Shown piece after piece: positions 20,956-30,480 of a DNA stretch of 64,000 nucleotides. The notes under the pieces are model-generated. The model was not told where the DNA came from. It ran no database searches and was given only the letters and a program-made list of their open reading frames with translations. Every line of letters starts with the position of its first letter. Position 1 is the first letter of the stretch. Source of the DNA: Marchantia polymorpha subsp. ruderalis (Eukaryota; Streptophyta; Marchantiopsida; Marchantiales; Marchantiaceae); the NCBI GenBank assembly GCA_037833965.1, contig AP031354.1, positions 1,590,001-1,654,000 of the forward strand, written 5' to 3'. The translations under genes were made by a program, and so were the position numbers.

Positions 20956-23790
20956 TTCGTCATCCGGATACACCTCGTCTCCTTCCTCCTCAATGGAGCA
21001 GCAAGTGACGTAGCCCACAAAGTCTTCCGACGTTTCGGTCTCTGAAGTGCATGATGAGCTGGTCTCCCCTCCGGTTGTGTAACCGGAGGTGGTGGAAGGT
21101 GTTTCGCCTTCATGAGGTACCTTGGTCCACGGTACGGTAATGACAGTCGGAGGGTCAGCAGGGCTACGGAACTGTAATCTCTTCCTACTCCAGTCACACC
21201 TTGCTTTGGCATCGTATAGCCAAGGTCTGCCAAGCAGCACATCATAACCTTTCTTCATCAGAGGTTGCAGTATTATGTAGGACAGTTGAAAGTCCACTCC
21301 TCCAATGTTGGTTCTCACATTGCTCAACATTCCTAGTGGCATTCTGCGTGTTTGATCGGCCAGTCGCAATACTCGGGATGTAGGCTCGAAGGTCTGGAAC
21401 CCCAAGGAGTTCGCTGTCTCCTCGGTCATGATATTCACGCCCGAGCCGGAGTCCACTGGTACCTTCTGAATGACACAGCCTCCGATCTCTACTTCGATCT
21501 CTGGTGGTCCCAGGTCTCCTCCTTCCACTCTGTACACATCCGGAAGTTTCTCTTTTCGGGGTTTGCGTGGTCTGCGCAACGAAAGCATCAGCATCCTCCT
21601 GTACGTCTTATTGTCTTCCAACAACTGGTGGAAGGAAATATTTGCCCTCTGGCTCCCCATGTCTTTCACTATGTCGTAGGGAGTGTTGGAAGTCACGGCC
21701 GGAAGGTTCCCTGTACTCGCGGTCGGAAGGGGTGTAGGGGGCCTAACCGCCTTCCGGTCGTCGGATGTCATTCCGGCGTTCAGTGCTTCCTTGATGAGGT
21801 GACTCACCTCATCTTTGATGTCCGGAAGGTAATCTCGAGTCCGGAACTCTTCTGAATACCTATCCGCCTTTTCTGAGTTCTGCTCCGGCTGGGTGTTTCT
21901 CATAGCCGGAGGTGTACCCGGCCTTCTCCTCGGGCCTTCTCTAACTTCTTTAGACTTCCTCCTCTCTTCCCTACGCTCGAGGCGGCGAGTGTCCTCGTGG
22001 CCTTCTCCTTTCCTCTTCGAACTTCGGGTTTCTACCCGACCGCACATTACTTCTTCCTCTGGCCATACTTCGTTTTCTTCAGCTGGGTCCAGACTCAGTT
22101 CTACCTGGTTGACCTGCACTTCTTCCTTGCCAGGTGTTGCTACGAAACGCACGGTTGGCCTAGGGATTGGTGGCTGGTCACATTCAGCTGCTGTATGTCC
22201 GGACTTCTTGCAATTGCTGCACAATGGTGCATACCCCATTGGCCTCCTCGGGTGGGGACAACTTGGCGCGTAATGCCCCATGTCTCCGCAGTTGTAGCAA
22301 CCATCGAATTGTGCTCGAGGTCGGTTATTTCCTGTGTGATTTCCTGGAGGTGCCATGCGTCTTGGTGGGAGTGTACCCGCCATTTCCCTTGGAACAAAGC
22401 GCGGTATATGCACCGGTGGGTTCGGAGTTGTAGCTGGAGCTGTCTGTACCGAGTAGGCGGTGTCCTCAACCTGCTCAGCATAATACATAGGCGGCTCAGC
22501 ATAATACATGGGGGTCTCCCACTGTGGTGCCCATTCGACCGCATTCACTGGGTAAGATGGCCTCGCGGACATGCACTCCGTGTTGGCATGTCCCACCTGT
22601 CCGCACGTAGTACACCAGAGATTTGCTCGTTGTCTCGCAGGTGATTTACGTCGGTCTTGGCCTCCCACTACATGAACTTTCAGGTCCGCAAAATTCTTCA
22701 CCAGGTTGTCTACCTTGGCTGCGATGTCCCCTTGAGTCTTCACTGGGATTCCCTTACCTCGATCCTTCTTCTTGATCGCACTGCGTTTCTTCTTCCGTCT
22801 TTCTTCTTCTGAAGATGACGAGTCCTCTTCCTCCTCCGAGGAAGAACTTGATTCGGAGGAGCTTGATTCTTCTGTCGAGGAAGGCGAGTTCCTTCTCTTC
22901 CGACGTCCGCCTTGCGACTTCTTCTTCGTCGACCGTCGGTCGCGTCTTCGAGTGTCAAGGGTTGACGTCTCAAAGGTCTCCGCGGAAGCTATCACATCTT
23001 GGATTGTGTCAGTCTTGCCTCTCCTACAGAAGGTCTCCATTTCTCTTGAGAGCCCCGTCACATACCAATCCACTGCCTGTTGTACCGAATACGGTTCTCC
23101 CGGGCCTGTCTTCGGAATTCGATCTAGGAGGTCTTGGAATCTCTCCGTGTAGTCTCGAAGATTCTCCTTCCGCTCGCGTCGAAGATTTCGAAGCCGGGTC
23201 AGAACTCGACTGTCGTATCCGAGTTCGCGGAACCGCTTCAGAAACTTTTCCTTGAGCTGAGCCCAGGTCCGGATGCCAGTGGGGTCGGTGCTCTCATGGT
23301 TGTACCAGCTACGCGCTCGTCTGCGTAGCAGGCTAGGAAAGATTCGTAATCTGTCTTCATCACTGGTCTCACGATTGGCGATGGAGACAGACTCGAAGAG
23401 CTTTATGTATGAATCTGCATCATCGTCGTCGCCCGTTCCCGTGTATCTTGGATACGAATGTTTGGTGGTAGGTTGGGAAAACACCTGGCGGAGATTGGCT
23501 TGATGTTCTGCCATCGGTGATCCTGTCGACGGACTGATCCTAGGTTGGCCAAACTCAGGAAGAGTTCCCGTCGGAGGGATGTCCAATAGAACTGTTAGCT
23601 CAATGCTCTCGGTAGGTGAACTGGAACGCCTTTGTCTTCCAGTAGTCGGTGATGGCGATCTTTCTGCAGAGTCCTCACTGGGAGTCTTCTTTTTAGTTCG
23701 CCGTTTTGTTTCCACGGCTTTTTCTGAATCTCGACGGAGTTTCCGTGTGGCTCTCGCACTCAGGTTTCCCACACTATCGCTCGTCGACAT
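20953..23790 (-). CDS. E1 gag-protease polyprotein
   Basis: ORF of 945 codons starting at ATG 23790, about 45 bases after the primer site. Residues about 120-280 are the retrotransposon gag (capsid) domain (ARSWYNHE, AQLKEKFLKRF, LRDYTERFQDLL). A Ser/Glu-rich acidic stretch follows (about 300-335). Three CCHC zinc knuckles lie at about 393-406, 498-511 and 524-537, all C-X2-C-X4-H-X4-C. An aspartic protease follows, with active site DSGSGVNIM (from about 780). The frame ends at the UAG shared with pol. It packages element RNA and matures the polyprotein. Intact as read. Confidence 0.93.
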   Translation of the reverse strand: MSTSDSVGNLSARATRKLRRDSEKAVETKRRTKKKTPSEDSAERSPSPTTGRQRRSSSPTESIELTVLLDIPPTGTLPEFGQPRISPSTGSPMAEHQANLRQVFSQPTTKHSYPRYTGTGDDDDADSYIKLFESVSIANRETSDEDRLRIFPSLLRRRARSWYNHESTDPTGIRTWAQLKEKFLKRFRELGYDSRVLTRLRNLRRERKENLRDYTERFQDLLDRIPKTGPGEPYSVQQAVDWYVTGLSREMETFCRRGKTDTIQDVIASAETFETSTLDTRRRDRRSTKKKSQGGRRKRRNSPSSTEESSSSESSSSSEEEEDSSSSEEERRKKKRSAIKKKDRGKGIPVKTQGDIAAKVDNLVKNFADLKVHVVGGQDRRKSPARQRANLWCTTCGQVGHANTECMSARPSYPVNAVEWAPQWETPMYYAEPPMYYAEQVEDTAYSVQTAPATTPNPPVHIPRFVPREMAGTLPPRRMAPPGNHTGNNRPRAQFDGCYNCGDMGHYAPSCPHPRRPMGYAPLCSNCKKSGHTAAECDQPPIPRPTVRFVATPGKEEVQVNQVELSLDPAEENEVWPEEEVMCGRVETRSSKRKGEGHEDTRRLERREERRKSKEVREGPRRRPGTPPAMRNTQPEQNSEKADRYSEEFRTRDYLPDIKDEVSHLIKEALNAGMTSDDRKAVRPPTPLPTASTGNLPAVTSNTPYDIVKDMGSQRANISFHQLLEDNKTYRRMLMLSLRRPRKPRKEKLPDVYRVEGGDLGPPEIEVEIGGCVIQKVPVDSGSGVNIMTEETANSLGFQTFEPTSRVLRLADQTRRMPLGMLSNVRTNIGGVDFQLSYIILQPLMKKGYDVLLGRPWLYDAKARCDWSRKRLQFRSPADPPTVITVPWTKVPHEGETPSTTSGYTTGGETSSSCTSETETSEDFVGYVTCCSIEEEGDEVYPDDE

Positions 23791-23833
23791 TCACCGAGCA
23801 TTGCTGCTCAAGGTTTCTGGTGTTGACGCACTG

Positions 23834-23851
23834 TCCCCGGCAGCGGCGCCA
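23834..23851 (-). other. E1 primer binding site, Asp-tRNA type
   Basis: Minus strand TGGCGCCGCTGCCGGGGA lies 22 bases inside the 5' LTR. It differs at one base from the TGGCGCCGTTGCCGGGGA site used by many plant Athila/Tat elements, complementary to the 3' end of tRNA-Asp. Confidence 0.8.
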
Positions 23852-23873
23852 AAAAGAAGTTGTCGGCTCCTTA

Positions 23874-26800
23874 TGTAATAACCCACCAAAGGCTAAAACT
23901 GCAGTATGGTGGTAAAAAGATCGAACCCACAGGGACAGAGGCAACACACAGAGTAAAAGTGTCACGTTTAACAGACTTTTGGTAGAGTTTGAATTCTAGG
24001 CAACTGTCACTCCCAGAATACTGTAGTGCTCGACTCGGAGGCTCGACTCGGAGGAGGAACTCAACTCGGAGGATGCTCGGAGGATGCACGGTACAGCTTG
24101 GTCACTCAACACACACACACACACACCTGAAACTGGCAAAAAGCACAACTCGGAGGTCGGTCAGGACCTCCGCTTCGGATTTCAGGAGGAAAGTGTCTCG
24201 CAAGTTCACTCAGAGGTTCTGCAGGAAGTGCCTCCCACTCCGGCTTTTACTGCCCTTCCGCCAGGAACTAGCGGGGGTACCCGGACTGGACTTCTCACTT
24301 CGGAACGAAGCCTCTACGTACGCCGTGGACGTCACCCTCGACTATCACACAAAACGCAGGGAGTGCAGACCCGACTGAGAACTTACTGAAAACACGATCC
24401 AGTAACACACACACAACCTGAATTACAAACCAAGGTTTACACGAAGTAATGAAACTTCACATTGGCATTCAGGGGAAACTTCCCGTAGGAGTACAATCAG
24501 GATATGTCACTCGAAGGAGTAAGGGGGAACTGTTCAAGTCTCTAACTCGCAGCCGGCTCTGAGTATCAGAAATCACCCGCAGGTGCAGATCCGCACTACT
24601 CAAGTCTCTAACCGGGTGCGAGCTCTGAACATTCAGCCGAAGGCCTTCAACTACAACATACGGTAACTTCGCTATGCTGCAGCTTCTCTACGTGGTGCCA
24701 GGACCAAAATGCACAAACACGCCAAGAAAGTGAGTTCCTGATCTGCACTTCCGAAACTGGAAGAGTCCCAAGGCAAAACGCCTTGATCTACTTTATACCC
24801 TCAAAAGATCCTAACTAGCACTACGCTATCCTATCTACCACTCGCAGCATCTGCGCGAAACCAAACTACTCTACTGCACTCAGCAGATCCGGTGCTGCGC
24901 CTCCTGCGCGCCGGACTGCTCCGCGTACTATCTCTACCCTGCCAGTCTTCCGACCGGCTGCGTAACCCCAGGCGTCGGAGCGCTGCAGTGACTTCCGACT
25001 GCAAGTGCGCCATAGTGTCGCGCGCACCCGACAGAAAAGTTTCTAATTTCCTTGCCACTCGCCGCCGACTCCGACTGTCACCTTCCGTCAATGCCGCCGC
25101 CCGAAGCTCGAACTCCCGGAGTGTAACCCTCTCTTGAGCTGCCACCTCCCAATGGGTGTATCCGTTTAGACAACGAGTCACCCGTGCCGCCAACTCTTCT
25201 CGTGCCCTGCAGCTGCTCTCCACCTCTGCCAGCTGCATTTCTAAATCCGCACGTTGTGCTCTCAAATCCGAGCACTCGGTTTGCAAGCTGCACAACAACT
25301 CCTCATCCTCCTTGCGGGCTCGTTGACTTTCCTCTAAGGCGCGCGTCTGGCGCGCAAGCTCGGCTGCTAGGACTTCGTTCTGTCTCCGCTCCTCCTGCAG
25401 TTCCGACTCGATCCTTGCCCGTATTAGTTCGGCCTCCGCCTGACTCTTCGTCGCCGCATCCTCCTTCTGCTGCTGCAAGGCTTGGTACAGCTTCTGGGTG
25501 ACCGCCAGGTGTTGTCGGAGGGCGGTGTTCCTATCCACATATACTCCGCATCTAGAGGCCCACCTTGCCACCTTGCTCCTCGTCCTTCGCCTGATTGTCT
25601 CCACATAAGACTGCGGTTTTAAGGCACTTCCGTATTTGGATGTCTTGCGATCCAGATATCGCAGGAGTGGAACTATCTGTTCGCACAGCACCCCTGTTGG
25701 CGTTTTCTGCACTGACTCCTCTTCTTGCTCTTCCGAGCTCGTATCATCCTCAGTCGCGAGGATTTCAGTCGCCACCGAATCCCTTGGCGACTCCCTGGAA
25801 CTGTGGCGCGCAGCAGCTTCTGCTGCGACTGCTGCTCCACTGCCTGCTAAAATATCCAGGGCAGTGGGAGATCCCACTGCTTGAGCCCCTGTTCCGGCTC
25901 GATCTTCGGTTTGTGAAGGGGTCGACGCCGCAGTGACTTTTGTCGCTCTTGCACCGCCCGCTTCTGCTGCCTGTCCTTCCGGCACAATCTGCGCGGAAGG
26001 TGTCCTTGCTGAAGGTGCGTCCGCCGAAGGCGTCCGCACACTGGTCGTTGGCTCCATCCGTCTCGCAGTCGGCGAATCCGGCTGACTCTCTGTTGTCCGA
26101 CTCGCAGTCGGCCGGCCAGCAGTTGTCCGACTGGGAGTCGGATACACCCTGCGCGTCTTGACTCCACTTGGCCTACTTGTTGGTGGCGTTCTTCCAGAAG
26201 TGCCTTCCGCCGAAGACGACCCTCTGAGGATTGTTGGCTCGTCAGCCAAACTCTCTTCCGCCTCCGGCCTGCTGTCCGGTTCAACGCGCCGTTCAGTTGG
26301 CCTTCCTTCCGTCTGTCGACCTTCAGTCATCCGACTCGCAGTCGGCCGGCTGTCAGTCCGTCCATCTCCTCCCGAAGGCCGTGGTGCCTTCTGTGCAGAG
26401 GTTTCTGCCGTCTTCCCTAGAACCTGAGTGATTATCTCTTCCTGTGTGAGATTCCGCCGGGTCGGAGTTCGCCTGGTCTCCTCAGTAACAGTTGGCATTC
26501 TGCGTGCCCTCTGTTTTGGTCGACTATGAGGCTCGGGGGTGGGCCGACCACGAGTCGGCGCAGCTGGTACTTCCGGCTGCCTGTCCTCAGGTCTCTCATC
26601 CCACTTCCGCTTGCGCGGAATGCGCTCACTTCGACGTTCTTCTGCTGCTCTGGCTGGAGCCGGAGCCGGAGGCGTACTGGCAAGTTCCTCGTCCGGATCC
26701 GTGTCTACTTCGGCCTCCCTCGAATATCTACCTGGATAAGACCGGCTCAGCTGCGGAAACCGAGTTTTCTCAGCATTCGTCAAACATCCCATCGCCCGGT

Positions 26801-28743
26801 AAAACACGATTAAGTAAGGCGATAGATGATTGAGCGTTCCTCCCCTCTCTTCTTGCGCATGTTGGCGCGTCACCTTCCACAGAAGTCGTGCCCAATGCAC
26901 CGGAGCTCCTGACAACACTAGCTCCACGAACTCTACCTGCCAACCATGCATGTAAGCGGTCTTGGTCGGCTGCAATATCTGCAGCAATGCTGTCGCGACA
27001 TTTCTCCGCAATCGATCCTTGTAATCCCGAGTCCGGAAACCGTTCTTGGGATGTCTAGCCACCTTGAAGAGCTCATTGTAAGAGACTTCTTCCTCTTGGG
27101 ACACTTTCACGCTGTCGGCCTCGAAGAGGAGATCCCCTTCCTCGCCGGCACACCTGCCCAACACCTGCGCCCAATTGCCAATTTCCCATCTCTCTGGGTG
27201 TGGGCGAAATCCGCGAGAAGGCTTGTGTCTCTCTTGCAGATACTCGCGCACCATCTCCGGACACGTCCAATTCCACCCCCATAGGAGAAAATCGAGCTTC
27301 AACCTCAACAGCACATCTTGAAATGCGCGTAGACCGATCTGCGGCACCCTGAGTGGAGACACTCGCAGCTGGGGAACCTTCGACATTGCGTTGCCTGCAC
27401 ACACACAAACGTTCTCCCTTTCGCTCGCTCTCTCACAATCGCCACTGCGCGTCGGCCACTCAAGCACTGACTGCTCACTCTCTCTACGCTCGTTCGAGAT
27501 CGCTACTCCAATTCTTTCAAGGTCCGCCAAGATCCTTGCGCAACTCGTCTCCGCACTCTCTACTCTCACTGCAGGTCGCTCCGCCCTTGCGCGTAATCTT
27601 GGAACTGGAAATCGCAAAGTCAAGAATGAGAGAATGAGACTGGAGCGCAGTCTTTTCTTCTCCGATTTCAAGAACGTCCAACGTTCTTACTGGTTGCAAC
27701 GTACGCAGCCGGCTATACGGCTTAACGGTTCGCCCTTTGCATGCGCGAATTCACGTCTCCGCATTGCGCGCATTCGCATGCTTAAACGTTGAATTCTCCC
27801 GCCGCCGCCACCTTCCGGACTCGAGTCCGCTGCAGGGTATACGTCGGCCCTGTTGTCTTTTCCTAACCCGCCCTTCTCCGGAGGCGTGTCGCCGCTGGTG
27901 CGTTCGTTATCCGTCGGCGCCTTGCTGGAGGCGCACATCCAGCCGGAGCGAATTACGCCGGCGCGCAGTCGTACCGCCTATTTTGTTCTTTATGCCTCGT
28001 CCGTTGCTGCCAGCGCATATCCGTCAGCGCAACTCATGCCAGCGCATCCGGCCGTCAGCGCCACGTCGGAGGCGTACATCCGACCGGCGCTTTCCTTCCA
28101 TGAACAGCCGCCAAGGGCGCTTCCGACTCTGAGTTGGTTTCCTTCTGTGAGCGCGTGATTCCGCCGAAGGCGCATCGCCGAGGGCGTACGGGAATCCTTT
28201 CCGGCTGTGAACCCTAGCGCGAACGGCGCATGTCCGGCTACGAGTTTTCCGACGCTCATAACTTCTCCATTCCTGATCCATCTCCGGCGCTCTTGGACTC
28301 GTTAGAACGAGCGTCCCGAGCTCTGTCTAATGCAACTTCCACCAACTGGATCTACCGTGTATCCCGATTGTTATGAAGGTTTTCCCTTTCCGCGCTAGCG
28401 GCGCTTCGCCGAAGGCGCACTCATGGTCGGATGCCTTTAGAGGTCCGGGCCCTTCCCCTGACGTCTTTAGCACAACCTCCTCCTGAGGTGTCTGCGCCGG
28501 AAGCGTAGCTTCCTTATACGCTAGAGGCGCGTGAGTAGAGACACCTCAAAAAGGAGCTTTTGCCGAAGGCGCCGAAGACGTTGGCGTTGGTACATCCGAC
28601 CACGTGATTCTTTGTGCCCTCGTGACGATCTCATCAATCCACTCTATTTAGCGTACCCTTCTCTAGCTACAAACACTGCTTTGGTACTAGTTTTCTAAAA
28701 TTGTTTAAATTCTGCAAAAAAAAACAAAAAGCGTGTTACCACA
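23874..28743 (-). repeat. E1 5' LTR (4870 bp)
   Basis: Same structure as the 3' LTR, shifted by 10668 bases; the only difference I found is one extra A in a run near 28720. TATA box at 24792-24797, hairpin at 24769-24785. Confidence 0.95.
24831..27671 (-). CDS. LTR-encoded coiled-coil protein (5' LTR copy of E1)
   Basis: The 946 codons translate identically to the copy at 14163-17003; the favoured start is the ATG at 27386. Being in the U3 of the 5' LTR, it lies upstream of the promoter for the genomic RNA, so it would need its own promoter further up in U3 (roughly 27700-28740) or an upstream host promoter. The same ORF in the 3' LTR would lie in the 3' part of the genomic transcript. Function unknown. 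Confidence 0.8.
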   Translation of the reverse strand: MKSEKKRLRSSLILSFLTLRFPVPRLRARAERPAVRVESAETSCARILADLERIGVAISNERRESEQSVLEWPTRSGDCERASERENVCVCAGNAMSKVPQLRVSPLRVPQIGLRAFQDVLLRLKLDFLLWGWNWTCPEMVREYLQERHKPSRGFRPHPERWEIGNWAQVLGRCAGEEGDLLFEADSVKVSQEEEVSYNELFKVARHPKNGFRTRDYKDRLRRNVATALLQILQPTKTAYMHGWQVEFVELVLSGAPVHWARLLWKVTRQHAQEERGGTLNHLSPYLIVFYRAMGCLTNAEKTRFPQLSRSYPGRYSREAEVDTDPDEELASTPPAPAPARAAEERRSERIPRKRKWDERPEDRQPEVPAAPTRGRPTPEPHSRPKQRARRMPTVTEETRRTPTRRNLTQEEIITQVLGKTAETSAQKAPRPSGGDGRTDSRPTASRMTEGRQTEGRPTERRVEPDSRPEAEESLADEPTILRGSSSAEGTSGRTPPTSRPSGVKTRRVYPTPSRTTAGRPTASRTTESQPDSPTARRMEPTTSVRTPSADAPSARTPSAQIVPEGQAAEAGGARATKVTAASTPSQTEDRAGTGAQAVGSPTALDILAGSGAAVAAEAAARHSSRESPRDSVATEILATEDDTSSEEQEEESVQKTPTGVLCEQIVPLLRYLDRKTSKYGSALKPQSYVETIRRRTRSKVARWASRCGVYVDRNTALRQHLAVTQKLYQALQQQKEDAATKSQAEAELIRARIESELQEERRQNEVLAAELARQTRALEESQRARKEDEELLCSLQTECSDLRAQRADLEMQLAEVESSCRAREELAARVTRCLNGYTHWEVAAQERVTLREFELRAAALTEGDSRSRRRVARKLETFLSGARDTMAHLQSEVTAALRRLGLRSRSEDWQGRDSTRSSPARRRRSTGSAECSRVVWFRADAASGR

Positions 28744-29231
28744 CGAAGTCCGCCTACGCACAGGCGTTTGCCTGTGCACAGGCACTTCGGCGTTGGCGGA
28801 AAATCCGCCTTGGGCCCTAGAAATGCGCCTTGTGAGGTAGAAAGTGTACGGCGCCTTCCGCGCCAGCGCAGCTCAGCGTACGTCGGAGGAGCCGCCAGAG
28901 TAATCCAATAGGTACGGACCGTGCGGACGGCACGGGTGGATGCGCTCTTGGACGGACGGAGTTGCGGCGGCGGAAGCGCCGACGGAGAGACAAGGAACGG
29001 ACAGGCTGGACGGAGACGGCTGACCACGGTCAACGCCTTCCGCGCCAGCGCAGCGCCGCGGACGGAATTCGCCTGCGCACAGGCGAACGCCTGTGCACAG
29101 GAGGATGTTCAAGTTCCGCGCCGGCGGAGAATCCGCCGAGGCCCCTGCCTGCGCACAGGCAGGAGTTGAATTTTTGTCCGACATGCGGACGCACGCGTCA
29201 AGACAGAAGGAGATTGGCCGAAGGGCGGTAC

Positions 29232-30089
29232 TGCAACCTCCGGGCTGACTCTCACTCAGGTTTACCTCTGATGGCTTTGTGGTAGCGCATCATGGTTCTA
29301 GAAGACTAAGATTCATACTCTCACTCATGTCCCAAACACCTTCTCTCACAAACTCTCATGTATCACTCCAACTCACACGCAAACTCTCCTCACATCACCC
29401 TCTTCACATAAACGCAAACACACGTCGATACTCCAAGATACTCAAAAACTTCACTCCTTCATTACTGAAACAAGTACTCAACATGACTCTCCAAACTTGC
29501 TTGAGAGGTGCTACTCTACCTCTCTATTTATACTACTTGAGAAGTTACCATAGTAACATGTGGTAATTTCTCCTAACTTACTTTTACCTAGGTAAGTTTG
29601 ACTAACCTTCTCTACGTGGCAACATGCCATTGGCCTACCTAAACCCTCTAGAAGCTTCCGGAATCCAAGGTTGAGGTGGCGACATGCCATTTGAAGCTTT
29701 TAAACTTCTACAAGCTTCCTAGCCACTAAGTCAACATTAGACTTAGTCTAGCCAATCATCTTTCATACATTTAGTCAAACCAATCAAATCCAAGCTTCTA
29801 GTCAAATATCTAATCCCTTGGAATCTAGAACTTTTGTATAAGACAAAATAGAAGTGCTCACTCCTTGTAAAAGACAAAATAGAAGTGCTCACTCCATTCT
29901 TCTAGAACTCCGCTAATTACTCCGCCAACTATAGACATTGTAGCTAAACTTAGTCATGACTAGATAAACTTAGTTATAACTAACTAGTTTAGTCATAACT
30001 AGCTAGTCTTAGCTATGCCTTGGCTAATCATCCTTATTCCCTTGACCACTTCTAAGACTTAGTACATATGTGCAACACCCGGTCTTACA
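29232..30089 (-). repeat. E3 3' LTR (858 bp)
   Basis: Every stretch compared with the copy at 36225-37082 is the same. The polypurine tract CCGGGGGTAAA (minus strand) adjoins it at 30090-30100. Confidence 0.93.
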
Positions 30090-30112
30090 TTTACCCCCGG
30101 ACCAAGATTTCA

Positions 30113-30480
30113 CTACGCCCTCGGAGTGAAAGAATCTGATCTTCGATGGAATAACTTCAACTTGTCGTGGTTGACTCGATCGAAGTGACGTCCCCCTAAC
30201 TCCTTGATGTCATAAGTGAAATTTCCCCACACCTTACTTACTATGAAAGGTCCAAAATACTTAGGAAGAAACTTTTTCCTAGCTCTCTTGTATCTAATTG
30301 CATCAAAGAGCATCACCCAATCACCTTCCTTGAACGGCTTCAAGTTCTGGTTTCCACTTCGTTTGTCGTGATACTTCTTCTGCAATTGTTGAGCCCGCTC
30401 CACTCGTACCATGGCTAGTGCTCGAGCTTCCTCCAACTCCATCAATTGTTGTTGGCGAGATTTGATGGCTTCTGCTCCAT
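30113..30480 (-). pseudogene. E3 integrase C-terminus, out of frame with pol
   Basis: This frame carries what should be the end of integrase: a Gln/Glu-rich helix, then FKEGDWVMLFD and KYFGPFIVSKVW, matching the end of E1 pol (LEKGDLALLYD, RWMGPYKV). It is shifted relative to the main pol frame near 30477-30482 (CAAATGG on the minus strand). A one-base deletion is most likely; programmed -1 shifting is a less likely alternative. Confidence 0.75.

Larger units (their letters stand above)
13206..28743 (-). mobile_element. E1: complete Ty3/gypsy retrotransposon with giant ORF-bearing LTRs
   Basis: Total 15.5 kb, on the minus strand: 5' LTR 23874-28743, primer site 23834-23851, gag-protease 20953-23790, pol 18112-20952, polypurine tract 18077-18087, 3' LTR 13206-18074. 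Flanked by CGAAG (13201-13205 and 28744-28748); the empty site is seen in E4 at about 61811-61815. The interior is only about 5.8 kb, so LTRs make up nearly two thirds of the element. The LTRs appear identical apart from one A in a homopolymer, implying very recent insertion. Without a chromodomain and with an Asp-tRNA-like primer site, it fits the Athila/Tat-type side of gypsy (inference). Confidence 0.95.

Noticed and set aside
29279-29566. 95-codon ORF found twice (also 36272-36559)
   Set aside because: Lies within the E3 LTR on the strand opposite to the element; repeats only because LTRs are paired.
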